NCBI GenBank assembly: GCA_915070235.1
Contig: CAJZFM010000121.1
Coordinates: 1-6,527 of the forward strand
Length of the DNA stretch: 6,527 bases
Origin: an uncultured Capnocytophaga sp.
Lineage (GTDB): Bacteria > Bacteroidota > Bacteroidia > Flavobacteriales > Flavobacteriaceae
Direction: 5' to 3'
Shown: positions 1 through 5,643 of the stretch, piece after piece
How the letters are laid out: the number at the start of each line of letters is the position of its first letter
Position numbering within the stretch: the first letter of the stretch is position 1
The notes under the pieces: model-generated
What the model was told of the DNA's origin: nothing
The model's input: only the letters and a program-made list of their open reading frames with translations
Database searches by the model: none
Position numbers and translations under genes: made by a program

Positions 1-3
1 CAG

Positions 4-831
4 ATGAGACAGAAAAAACTACTACTTTATGGGTTGCTATTCTTGGCAACTCCTACCATAGCACAACAGTCCTATCTCAAAGAAGAAATGGATAAGTGTA
101 AAGAAGAAGAGCTAGCAGGAAATGGGAAACTCTATGCTGCCTTTTTCCAACAACAGGCAGCAGAGTATGACGCTTTGTGCCTACAGGCATTTAATGTAGC
201 TCGTATGCGACTAGATGAGGCACTTGCTCAAAAGAGTGATAAGCCCTTAGCTATTGTTTCGGATATCGACGAGACTTTCTTAAATACTTCTTATTATGCA
301 GTCCTTTGTGGTAAAAAAGGAACAGAATTCCATCAAAATACCTGGGAGGCTTGGACAGCTAAGGCTGAGGCAACTCCTTTGGCAGGAGCTTTGGAGTTCT
401 ATCAGTATGCACACGAGAAAGGAGTAGCTATTTTCTATGTAACTAACCGAAAGGAAAATGAGCGAGTAGGAACAGCCTTGAATATCAAACGTTATAACTT
501 CCCATATCAAGGAGATGATCACCTCATATTCCGTACAGCAGAGAAAAGCAAGGAAAGCAGACGTGAGAAAATCGCCCAGAAATATAATATTGTTCTCCTG
601 CTAGGGGATAATCTAGGGGATTTTGATAAAGATTTTGATAAACAGACTACTCAAGAGCGTGCAGAAGCGGTACAAAAAAATCGTGCAGCTTTTGGTAAAA
701 AGTATATTGTACTTCCTAATACTTCTTATGGAGATTGGGAGAGTGCAGCTTATGGATCAAAATATCTCAGTCTCAAGGAAAGAAATACTATTATTCTTGA
801 GAGATTGAAAGATAAACCTGTAGCAAATTAG
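4..831 (+). CDS. 5'-nucleotidase / acid phosphatase, e(P4) family (HAD superfamily), exported
   Basis: A 275-residue enzyme of the class C acid phosphatase / e(P4) group, which removes phosphate from nucleoside monophosphates (including NMN in Haemophilus) outside the cytoplasm. Residues 1-20 form a signal peptide: a basic start, a Leu-rich core, and a likely cleavage after TIA before QQ. There is no lipobox Cys, so unlike classical e(P4) it is probably soluble and periplasmic rather than a lipoprotein. HAD motif I is DIDET, with nucleophile D87 and acid/base D89. Motif II is the VTNR stretch with T147. Motif III is probably K181 or K183, before the RR pair. Motif IV is GDNLGDF (201-207), whose D202 and D206 bind Mg2+. 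The N-terminal family signature AAEYDALCLQAFN lies at 52-64. Length is normal for the family. Only three bases precede the ATG, so the promoter is outside the window; the signal peptide supports this start. The family call is firm; the exact substrate is not known. Confidence 0.93.
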   Translation: MRQKKLLLYGLLFLATPTIAQQSYLKEEMDKCKEEELAGNGKLYAAFFQQQAAEYDALCLQAFNVARMRLDEALAQKSDKPLAIVSDIDETFLNTSYYAVLCGKKGTEFHQNTWEAWTAKAEATPLAGALEFYQYAHEKGVAIFYVTNRKENERVGTALNIKRYNFPYQGDDHLIFRTAEKSKESRREKIAQKYNIVLLLGDNLGDFDKDFDKQTTQERAEAVQKNRAAFGKKYIVLPNTSYGDWESAAYGSKYLSLKERNTIILERLKDKPVAN

Positions 832-849
832 CTTAATATTTTTATTCAG

Positions 850-880
850 AGGCTGTTCTTATAATAGAACAGCCTTTTTA
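850..880 (+). terminator. Rho-independent terminator of the e(P4) phosphatase gene
   Basis: A perfect 10-bp stem (AGGCTGTTCT at 850-859 pairing with AGAACAGCCT at 866-875) closes a 6-base loop and is followed by a T run from 875. It begins 18 bases after the TAG at 829-831, so the phosphatase is transcribed separately from the membrane protein downstream. Confidence 0.92.
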
Positions 881-912
881 TATTTTCTGGATTAAGTATT
901 AAGGATTTTTCG

Positions 913-921
913 TATATTTGC
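913..921 (+). promoter_or_regulatory. Bacteroidota-type -7 promoter element for the membrane protein gene
   Basis: TATATTTGC matches the phylum's TAnnTTTG -7 consensus exactly. Its last base lies 16 bases before the ATG at 938, giving an expected transcript start near 928 and a leader of only about 10 bases. No good -33 TTG is visible at the expected distance (roughly 885-895 is only T-rich), so the upstream half is weak. Confidence 0.65.
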
Positions 922-937
922 GCAAAGTTAACCCTAT

Positions 938-1387
938 ATGAAGAAACCTACAAAGTATATTCTTTTGTCTTTACTAGTAGAATTTGTGCTCTTTTGTCTT
1001 TTTATGCACTATGTAATAAACCCAAAGTCAAGCACTTATGTTACAGCAATGGGAGCTATACGTACCTATGCAGTCATTACAGCCCTTTATATACCTACTT
1101 TTGTATTGGCTTATTTTATAGGACAAAAGGTAAAATTCCACCTCTATAGCAGGCTCAAGAACTTTATCTTAGGGGTAGTGCTTATTTTCGTTTTTTACAT
1201 CACTACCTTTTGGCTTACCATGATGGGGGCTACTTATTTTCTCTGCCCTGAACATGATCGGCGCTATTGTATGGAGGTAATACAAGTGATAGTATTTCTC
1301 TACACAATAGATGGAAAAGGGATATGGCTGTTTGCTTTCACAGCATTGCTATTGGGAACCCTTTTGATAGTGACAAATGACAAATGA
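938..1387 (+). CDS. Small integral membrane protein of unknown function
   Basis: A 149-residue, very hydrophobic protein that I do not recognise. Likely membrane helices are at about 7-27, 43-62, 75-97 and 128-146; a further hydrophobic stretch at 112-123 could be a short or re-entrant segment. Basic residues at the N-terminus (MKKPTK) and in the 64-74 loop (KVKFHLYSRLK) predict both on the cytoplasmic side. The loop at 103-111 holds two Cys (C103, C111) and a DRR cluster. The gene has its own promoter element at 913-921 and no Shine-Dalgarno sequence. Its last codons (T-N-D-K) and its TGA stop lie inside the seven-base repeat array that begins at 1371, so the native C-terminus may once have been different. 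No terminator separates it from the WGR gene, so read-through is possible. No function can be inferred from the sequence. Confidence 0.75.
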   Translation: MKKPTKYILLSLLVEFVLFCLFMHYVINPKSSTYVTAMGAIRTYAVITALYIPTFVLAYFIGQKVKFHLYSRLKNFILGVVLIFVFYITTFWLTMMGATYFLCPEHDRRYCMEVIQVIVFLYTIDGKGIWLFAFTALLLGTLLIVTNDK

Positions 1388-1489
1388 CAAATGACAAGTG
1401 ACGAATGACAAATGACAAGTGACAAATGACAAATGACGAATGACAAGTGACCAGTGACGAATGACAAGTGACCAGTGACTAACCACTAA
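1371..1489. repeat. Seven-base tandem repeat array (TGACRAR), 16 phased units plus one decayed unit
   Basis: Sixteen consecutive heptamers from 1371 to 1482 all begin TGAC and stay in exact 7-base register. The variants are TGACAAA, TGACAAG, TGACGAA and TGACCAG, ending in TGACTAA. A 17th unit, CCACTAA (1483-1489), has decayed. The third unit provides the stop of the membrane protein gene, and the array ends about 30 bases before the WGR gene start. Seven is not a multiple of three, so the + strand of the array carries TGA in all three frames within 21 bases, while the - strand has no stop in any frame. There are no spacers, so this is not a CRISPR. Confidence 0.95.
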
Positions 1490-1519
1490 TAATAGATAAT
1501 TAACAAAATAACAAAGCAT

Positions 1520-2374
1520 ATGAAAAGAAGATTTGTTTATCAAGATGCCAAATCGGATAAGTTTTGGGATATTGATTTTGAAGGCACTACCCAAACTGTC
1601 GTTTATGGGAAAACAGGTACCGCTGGGCGCGAAGCTGTAAAGGAATTTGCTACAGCCGAAGAATGTACCAAGGAAAGCGAAAAGCTTATCGCACAAAAAC
1701 TCAAAAAAGGCTATACCGAACTCAAGGAAGGCGAGGCCGCTCCTGAGAAAAGAGAGTACTCCGAAGAGGAAAAAGCTGACTATTTCTTCTGGGAGGCTAT
1801 AGAAAAGAGCTACAAATATAACAAAAAAGACTGGGAGGCTTATGATTTGGACGAACATATAGAGAAACTTACTACTTACCTTTCCAAATATAGTGAAGAA
1901 AAACTGATTCTATTTGAAAAAACCTTAGAACAGAAACTCATCACTCTTTATACTGCTCCTATAGCCGAACTTTATATCATTCTTGGCAACGAATATGAGA
2001 AAGAGGGTGATACTTATAACTTTGATGGCTTTATCTCAGATGATGGGTTCCTCTATTTCCGCTGTTGGCTGCTACTCAAGGGCAAAGAATTCTATGAGGA
2101 TATTACCAAGGATATAGAATCCTTTGTTTCTGGCAAATACCATTTTGATATAGCTGAGACTTGGGCAGAAGAGCTCCTCTATGTAGCGGATTTGGCCAAT
2201 GTAGAAGCCCGTCCTGATAGTGATGAGGATATCATTCGCGATACAGTAAATGAAAAGTGGCCTGAGCTAAATTATGACTTTGGCGAATTTGCTATGGACA
2301 GAGAGCCTGAAAGTGGGGGAGCGCTACAGAAAATGTACCCCAAATTAGTGGCTGAAATTATGCCTATACGTTAG
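1520..2374 (+). CDS. WGR domain and DUF4240 domain protein
   Basis: A 284-residue cytoplasmic protein with two domains. Residues about 4-67 form a WGR domain, the small beta-rich fold found in PARPs and in bacterial MolR/YehF-like proteins, where it is associated with nucleic-acid binding. The core reads VVYGKTGTAG followed by a conserved KEF, so the name-giving Trp-Gly-Arg is Tyr29-Gly30-Lys31 here. A charged linker (68-87, many Glu and Lys) leads to a DUF4240-like domain at about 88-225, recognised by FWEAIEKS, an alpha-helical middle, and FDGFISDDGFLYFRCWLLLKGKEFY (168-192, read as an aromatic-rich core). The C-terminal 60 residues are acidic. The ATG is preceded by an A-rich leader without a Shine-Dalgarno sequence or obvious promoter; transcription may come from the membrane protein promoter through the repeat array. 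The cellular role of bacterial WGR-DUF4240 proteins is unknown to me. Domain assignment is from memory of the families. Confidence 0.85.
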   Translation: MKRRFVYQDAKSDKFWDIDFEGTTQTVVYGKTGTAGREAVKEFATAEECTKESEKLIAQKLKKGYTELKEGEAAPEKREYSEEEKADYFFWEAIEKSYKYNKKDWEAYDLDEHIEKLTTYLSKYSEEKLILFEKTLEQKLITLYTAPIAELYIILGNEYEKEGDTYNFDGFISDDGFLYFRCWLLLKGKEFYEDITKDIESFVSGKYHFDIAETWAEELLYVADLANVEARPDSDEDIIRDTVNEKWPELNYDFGEFAMDREPESGGALQKMYPKLVAEIMPIR

Positions 2375-2381
2375 TAAATAA

Positions 2382-2411
2382 ATTCTTTAATAAAATAGCG
2401 ATATTCTTTAA
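2382..2411 (+). repeat. Pair of 9-base direct repeats upstream of the dCMP deaminase promoter
   Basis: ATTCTTTAA occurs at 2382-2390 and again at 2403-2411, 21 bases apart (about two helical turns), just upstream of the -7 element at 2419. It could be an operator or a chance match in A/T-rich DNA. Confidence 0.3.
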
Positions 2412-2418
2412 AAAGTAG

Positions 2419-2426
2419 TACCTTTG
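2419..2426 (+). promoter_or_regulatory. Bacteroidota -7 promoter element before dCMP deaminase
   Basis: TACCTTTG is an exact TAnnTTTG match. It ends 9 bases before the ATG at 2436, so transcription should start about 2-5 bases before that codon. No clear -33 TTG is seen at the right distance. This is probably the promoter for the dCMP deaminase / IPExxxVDY / pyk operon. Confidence 0.7.
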
Positions 2427-2435
2427 CCACCAGAT

Positions 2436-2876
2436 ATGGAAAAACAAGAAAGATACGACCGAGCCTATATGCGTATGGCACAGGAGTGGGCAAAACTCTC
2501 CTATAGCCAGCGCAAGCAAGTAGGGGCTATCATTGTCAAAGACCGTATGATCATCTCCGATGGTTACAATGGTACTCCCACGGGCTTTGACAATTGCTGC
2601 GAGGATGCCCAAGGGGAAACCCTATGGTATGTACTTCATGCAGAGGCCAATGCCATTCTCAAGGTAGCAGCCTCCACCCAGTCTTGCGCAGGAGCGACCC
2701 TCTATATCACTATGTCACCCTGCAAGGAATGCAGCAAGCTCATACACCAGTCGGGTATTGTCCGTGTGGTGTATAAGGAAGCCTATAGGGATACCAGCGG
2801 CTTAGAGTTCTTACAGAAGGCAGGCGTGGAAACCGTGCATTTGCCACAGACGGCACATGATGAAACCTATCAATAA
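2436..2876 (+). CDS. dCMP deaminase (ComEB-type cytidine/deoxycytidylate deaminase)
   Basis: A 146-residue zinc enzyme that converts dCMP to dUMP, feeding thymidylate synthesis in the cytoplasm. The zinc site is complete: H68-A69-E70 (His ligand and catalytic Glu) and P95-C96-x-x-C99. The dCMP-deaminase stretch GYNGTPTGFDNCCED (43-57) and the YRD near 117-119 favour dCMP over free cytidine or tRNA substrates. The start is placed at ATG 2436. An in-frame TTG at 2424 would add four residues (MPPD), but it lies inside the promoter's -7 element and so is probably not in the mRNA. The resulting leader is only a few bases. The stop is 17 bases before the next gene and no terminator is visible, consistent with an operon with the IPExxxVDY gene and pyk. 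Some family members also act as competence proteins by name (ComEB), but nothing here suggests a DNA-uptake role. Confidence 0.92.
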   Translation: MEKQERYDRAYMRMAQEWAKLSYSQRKQVGAIIVKDRMIISDGYNGTPTGFDNCCEDAQGETLWYVLHAEANAILKVAASTQSCAGATLYITMSPCKECSKLIHQSGIVRVVYKEAYRDTSGLEFLQKAGVETVHLPQTAHDETYQ

Positions 2877-2893
2877 CTTGTTTTTCTTTAGCC

Positions 2894-3373
2894 ATGGCCT
2901 TAGTACTTGAATGGGACTTTGAGCAATATCAAGATGAGGAACGCCTTATTGCGCTGCATACCCGATTTGCTCCATGTAAATTGGCCTATTGGCTCAATAA
3001 AATATTAGATATTCGCCTTAGGCGTGCCATCAATGACTTATATGATAAGGATTCCGATACCCTCTTTGCTCTTTTTTCTTTTTCCTATGAACAGGAAGCA
3101 GTATGGCACCTAATAGCCAATAGAGTACGCACAATGACCTCTGTAGGGCTGTTTGCTCAAGTGGAAGCATATCAGTTATTTATCAAAGAGCTACCCCAAG
3201 TGGATTACTTTCTTAGAATCAACCCCTGTGAGGAAAGCACGGATTATGTTTCCTTATTGAAAGCACAATATTTTATAGATTTTGCCTATGAAATACCACT
3301 GTTTCCAGAAGGCAAGCCCACCTATAAAGAGCAGAGAAAACTCAATGAAATTAAAGCAAAATTAATATTCTAA
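2894..3373 (+). CDS. IPExxxVDY family protein
   Basis: A 159-residue protein of a family known mainly from Bacteroidota and typically encoded beside pyruvate kinase; its function is not established. The name-giving motif appears at 97-105 as I-K-E-L-P-Q-V-D-Y, so the Pro is replaced by Lys98 while the Glu and VDY are kept, followed by FLRI. The family-like N-terminal half is visible: FAPCKLAYWLNKILDIRLRR (25-44), then an aromatic stretch FALFSFSYE (58-66) and a WHLIANR segment (71-77). There is no signal peptide or membrane helix. It starts 17 bases after the dCMP deaminase gene and ends 13 bases before pyk, so it is almost certainly co-transcribed with both. The constant pairing with pyk suggests a related role, but this is inference from neighbourhood only. 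The assignment relies on motif and context. Confidence 0.82.
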   Translation: MALVLEWDFEQYQDEERLIALHTRFAPCKLAYWLNKILDIRLRRAINDLYDKDSDTLFALFSFSYEQEAVWHLIANRVRTMTSVGLFAQVEAYQLFIKELPQVDYFLRINPCEESTDYVSLLKAQYFIDFAYEIPLFPEGKPTYKEQRKLNEIKAKLIF

Positions 3374-3386
3374 AAATTTATATAGT

Positions 3387-4823
3387 ATGATAGGACGAAA
3401 AAAAACAAAAATAGTAGCAACCTTAGGGCCTGCTACCGATAGCCCTGAAATTCTCAAAGGTATGATCTTAGCGGGTGTGAATGTGTTCCGTATCAACTTC
3501 TCTCATGCCAACTATGAGGAGGTGAAACAACGTATCGCTCAAGTACGTGCCATACAAGAGGAACTCAATACCCATGTAGCCCTCTTAGGTGACTTACAAG
3601 GTCCTAAACTCCGCGTAGGAGTTATGGAGGACGATGTAGTGGTCAATGATGGCGACCAAATCTCCTTCGTTACAGGGGAGCCTTTCGTAGGGAACAAGGA
3701 GCGCGCTTATATGAATTATACCCAATTTCCTCTTGATGTGAAAGCAGGCGAACGGGTACTTTTGGACGACGGTAAGCTCATCTTTGAGGTGGTATCTACC
3801 AATGAAAAAGATACGGTAGTGGCCAAAGTGCTACAAGGAGGGGTGCTCAAGTCCAAAAAAGGAGTGAACCTACCTAATACCAACATCTCCCTACCTGCCC
3901 TTACCGAAAAGGATATCAAGGATGCTATTTTCGCCATAGAACAAGAAGTAGATTGGATTGCACTTTCTTTTGTGCGCCATGCCAAAGATATAGAAGACCT
4001 TAAGAAACTCATCAAAGCACATACTACAGAGGAGATTCCGATCATTGCCAAGATAGAAAAGCCAGAGGCTTTGGAAAATATAGATGAGATCATCGCCAAT
4101 TGCCAAGGACTCATGGTAGCTCGTGGTGACTTGGCTGTGGAAACGCCTGCACATGAGGTGCCACTACGCCAAAAAGAATTGGTACGCAAGGCCAAAGAAG
4201 CACGTATTCCTGTGATTATTGCCACTCAGATGATGGAAACGATGATAGAGAGCCTTACCCCTACCCGTGCTGAGGTGAATGATGTGGCCAACTCTATCAT
4301 AGACGGTGCCGATGCGGTGATGCTCTCCGCCGAGACCTCCACAGGGAAATATCCAGTACAGGTTATTGAAAGAATGTCCAGCATTATCAATAGTGTAGAG
4401 GATTCCGATTTTATCAATGTACCTCGTATCCCACCCGTACGTGAAGGTAATGAGCGTTTTGTTACTCAGTCTATCTGCTTGAGTGCCGCCAAACTTGCCG
4501 ACGATATGGATGCCAAGATCATTTCCACCCTTACCGGTAGTGGTTATACAGCATTTCAGGTATCCGCCTTACGCCCAAGTGCAAATATCTTAGTCTTCTC
4601 CTCCAACCGACGCCTACTCACCAAGCTCAGCCTATTATGGGGAGTAACCACTTACTACTACGATCGTTACGTATCCACCGATGAGACAATAGAGGACATC
4701 AACCGTATTGCTACCCGCGAGGGGCACGTACAAGTAGGAGACATCGTCATCAGCCTTAGCGCCATGCCGATCAGCTACCAAGGCCGCGTAAATACTGTAC
4801 GCGCTACTCAGATATTAGCGTAA
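3387..4823 (+). CDS. pyk: Pyruvate kinase
   Basis: A 478-residue glycolytic enzyme that makes ATP and pyruvate from ADP and phosphoenolpyruvate in the cytoplasm. The barrel starts at TKIVATLGPA (7-16) and NVFRINFSH (32-40; R35, N37 and S39 correspond to phosphate and cation contacts). The B-domain lid spans about 77-173. The PROSITE-type active site IPIIAKIEKPEAL (217-229) carries catalytic K222 and Mg2+ ligand E224; ARGDLAVE follows with the second Mg2+ ligand D248, and T280 in the ATQMMET stretch. The C-terminal domain (about 350-478) contains TLTGSGYTA, the usual phosphosugar-loop position. There is no extra PEP-utilising C-terminal domain; length is close to E. coli PykF. LQGPKLRVG (70-78) has Lys at the position that is Glu117 in the rabbit enzyme, which predicts independence from K+. 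It is the last gene of the cluster and ends before a repeat-built terminator. Confidence 0.98.
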   Translation: MIGRKKTKIVATLGPATDSPEILKGMILAGVNVFRINFSHANYEEVKQRIAQVRAIQEELNTHVALLGDLQGPKLRVGVMEDDVVVNDGDQISFVTGEPFVGNKERAYMNYTQFPLDVKAGERVLLDDGKLIFEVVSTNEKDTVVAKVLQGGVLKSKKGVNLPNTNISLPALTEKDIKDAIFAIEQEVDWIALSFVRHAKDIEDLKKLIKAHTTEEIPIIAKIEKPEALENIDEIIANCQGLMVARGDLAVETPAHEVPLRQKELVRKAKEARIPVIIATQMMETMIESLTPTRAEVNDVANSIIDGADAVMLSAETSTGKYPVQVIERMSSIINSVEDSDFINVPRIPPVREGNERFVTQSICLSAAKLADDMDAKIISTLTGSGYTAFQVSALRPSANILVFSSNRRLLTKLSLLWGVTTYYYDRYVSTDETIEDINRIATREGHVQVGDIVISLSAMPISYQGRVNTVRATQILA

Positions 4824-4824
4824 A

Positions 4825-4885
4825 AAAAGTGAATAGCGAAAAGTGAATGGTGAAAAGTGAAAAACGCTCTTCACTATTCACTTTT
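4825..4885. terminator. Bidirectional terminator between convergent pyk and the - strand gene
   Basis: AAAAGTGAATAG (4825-4836) is the exact reverse complement of 4874-4885. An alternative tighter hairpin pairs 4850-4861 with 4870-4881, with a single mismatch in 12 pairs and an 8-base loop. Reading rightwards, the stem runs into TTTTATCTTT; reading leftwards it runs into seven T (complement of 4822-4828). It therefore can stop pyk transcripts and those of the opposing gene ending at 4895. Confidence 0.75.
4829..4863. repeat. Five phased heptamers (GTGAAWA type) downstream of pyk
   Basis: Units are GTGAATA, GCGAAAA, GTGAATG, GTGAAAA and GTGAAAA in exact 7-base register, starting 5 bases after the pyk stop. 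Shifted by one base they read TGAAAAG, close to the TGACAAG units at 1371-1482. An inverted partner (two units and a partial one) lies at 4870-4885. Confidence 0.88.
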
Positions 4886-4894
4886 ATCTTTAAA

Positions 4895-5602
4895 TTAGTG
4901 GTTGGTCTCTGGTATCTTGAAACTCTTTGGTGGTGGTCTTACATAGGAGAGCAGATCTGCTTGGGTAACTCCCATATAGGGATAGTGTAGCGTAGGGTGT
5001 TGCTTCTTTGTAGGAAAGCTGTCATAGAGGCGATTGCTTGCGGCGTACGGACGCTTGCAAGAGGTTGTCTGCTGACACTTTCCGTTAGAGAAAGGTTTGG
5101 GTTTCATATATTTTTTAAAGTGTTTTTTAGTACAACTTTTGAGTTGCTGGTGATAAGAAGTCTCCGCAGCGGGAACAAGAGAGGGGAGCTTTTGAGTGGA
5201 TAGTGAATAGTGAATAGTGGAAAGCGGCGTTTCCTTAGGAAGTTGGTTGTCAGCCGAACAAGACCAATCGTCTTCGTCCAATAGAAAAGGAGCGAAAGGA
5301 GATACCTCTTCTTCCTCTTCCTCCTCAAAGGGAGTATAGTCAGTGACACTCATCACGCTTTGTTCTTCACCCACATATCCAAGCTCTAAGTTTTTGCTTG
5401 GCTTTACTCTTCGTTCTTCACTCATTGTTTTTTGTTCTTCACTTTTCGATTTTCTCTCCTCACTTTTTTTAGCTTCTTCCAAACGAATGATCAAACGGAT
5501 AGCTGCAATGCTTTGGTTAATAGTAGGGATTACCACCTTACCATTACAATCAATTGGTTGGCGGCGTGCGTATGTCCAAAGTATGTCTAAAGCCTCGTTC
5601 AT
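4895..5602 (-). CDS. Unrecognised low-complexity protein containing translated heptamer repeats
   Basis: A 235-residue protein I cannot assign. Residues 1-45 (MNEALDILWTYARR through IRLIIRLEEAKK) look like an ordinary folded, partly helical segment. Residues 47-67 are three 7-residue repeats (SEERKSK, SEEQKTM, SEERRVK), 93-99 are seven Glu, 128-137 (STIHYSLSTQ) come from a seven-base DNA repeat, and 155-235 is rich in Lys, Tyr, Pro and His. No signal peptide or membrane helix is visible. The ATG at 5602 is chosen over an in-frame TTG at 5656 because the latter lies inside or upstream of the promoter element at 5643-5650, and the added 18 residues would be repeat-encoded (FHFSLFTFH). A promoter upstream and a terminator downstream support a real transcription unit. 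It could also be an old gene invaded by repeats, or a remnant. Confidence 0.6.
   Translation of the reverse strand: MNEALDILWTYARRQPIDCNGKVVIPTINQSIAAIRLIIRLEEAKKSEERKSKSEEQKTMSEERRVKPSKNLELGYVGEEQSVMSVTDYTPFEEEEEEEVSPFAPFLLDEDDWSCSADNQLPKETPLSTIHYSLSTQKLPSLVPAAETSYHQQLKSCTKKHFKKYMKPKPFSNGKCQQTTSCKRPYAASNRLYDSFPTKKQHPTLHYPYMGVTQADLLSYVRPPPKSFKIPETNH
5196..5223. repeat. Four phased heptamers (GTGAATA type) inside the - strand gene
   Basis: GTGGATA, GTGAATA, GTGAATA and GTGGAAA follow each other in exact register on the + strand. On the coding (-) strand they are stop-free and encode most of STIHYSLST at residues 128-136. Confidence 0.88.
5402..5464 (-). repeat. Three 21-base repeats (nine diverged heptamers) encoding a 7-residue peptide repeat
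   Basis: Units at 5464-5444, 5443-5423 and 5422-5402 on the - strand each begin AGTGARGA and encode SEERKSK, SEEQKTM and SEERRVK. Each 21-base unit equals three seven-base units, and the A-rich strand here is the coding strand, opposite to the other four repeat loci. Confidence 0.8.
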
Positions 5603-5608
5603 GATTAA

Positions 5609-5643
5609 GTGAAAAGTGAATAATGAAAAGTGAAAAGTGAGGC
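5609..5643. repeat. Four phased heptamers plus a partial unit forming the leader of the - strand gene
   Basis: GTGAAAA, GTGAATA, ATGAAAA and GTGAAAA run from 5609 to 5636, with a fifth, altered unit GTGAGGC up to 5643. They fill the space between the -7 promoter element and the ATG at 5602, so nearly the whole 5' untranslated leader is repeat. Confidence 0.88.

Noticed and set aside
1371..1489. CRISPR array
   Set aside because: Seven-base units directly abut, with no spacers.
1349..1858. 169-codon open frame on the - strand across the heptamer array
   Set aside because: The array has no stops on the - strand in any frame, and the rest is antisense to the WGR gene. The repetitive peptide (SLVIRHWSLVIRH, SFVTCHL) is simply translated repeat.
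2424..2435. TTG start at 2424 for dCMP deaminase
   Set aside because: The codon overlaps the TACCTTTG promoter element and would not be in the transcript.
3716..4225. 169-codon open frame on the - strand inside pyk
   Set aside because: It lies wholly antisense to a well-supported pyruvate kinase, with no promoter and Ser-rich composition typical of a shadow frame.
4997..5612. + strand open frames (4997-5203 and 5343-5612) opposite the unknown gene
   Set aside because: They are short, lack promoters, and lie antisense to a - strand gene that has a promoter and a terminator. That gene is itself not certain.
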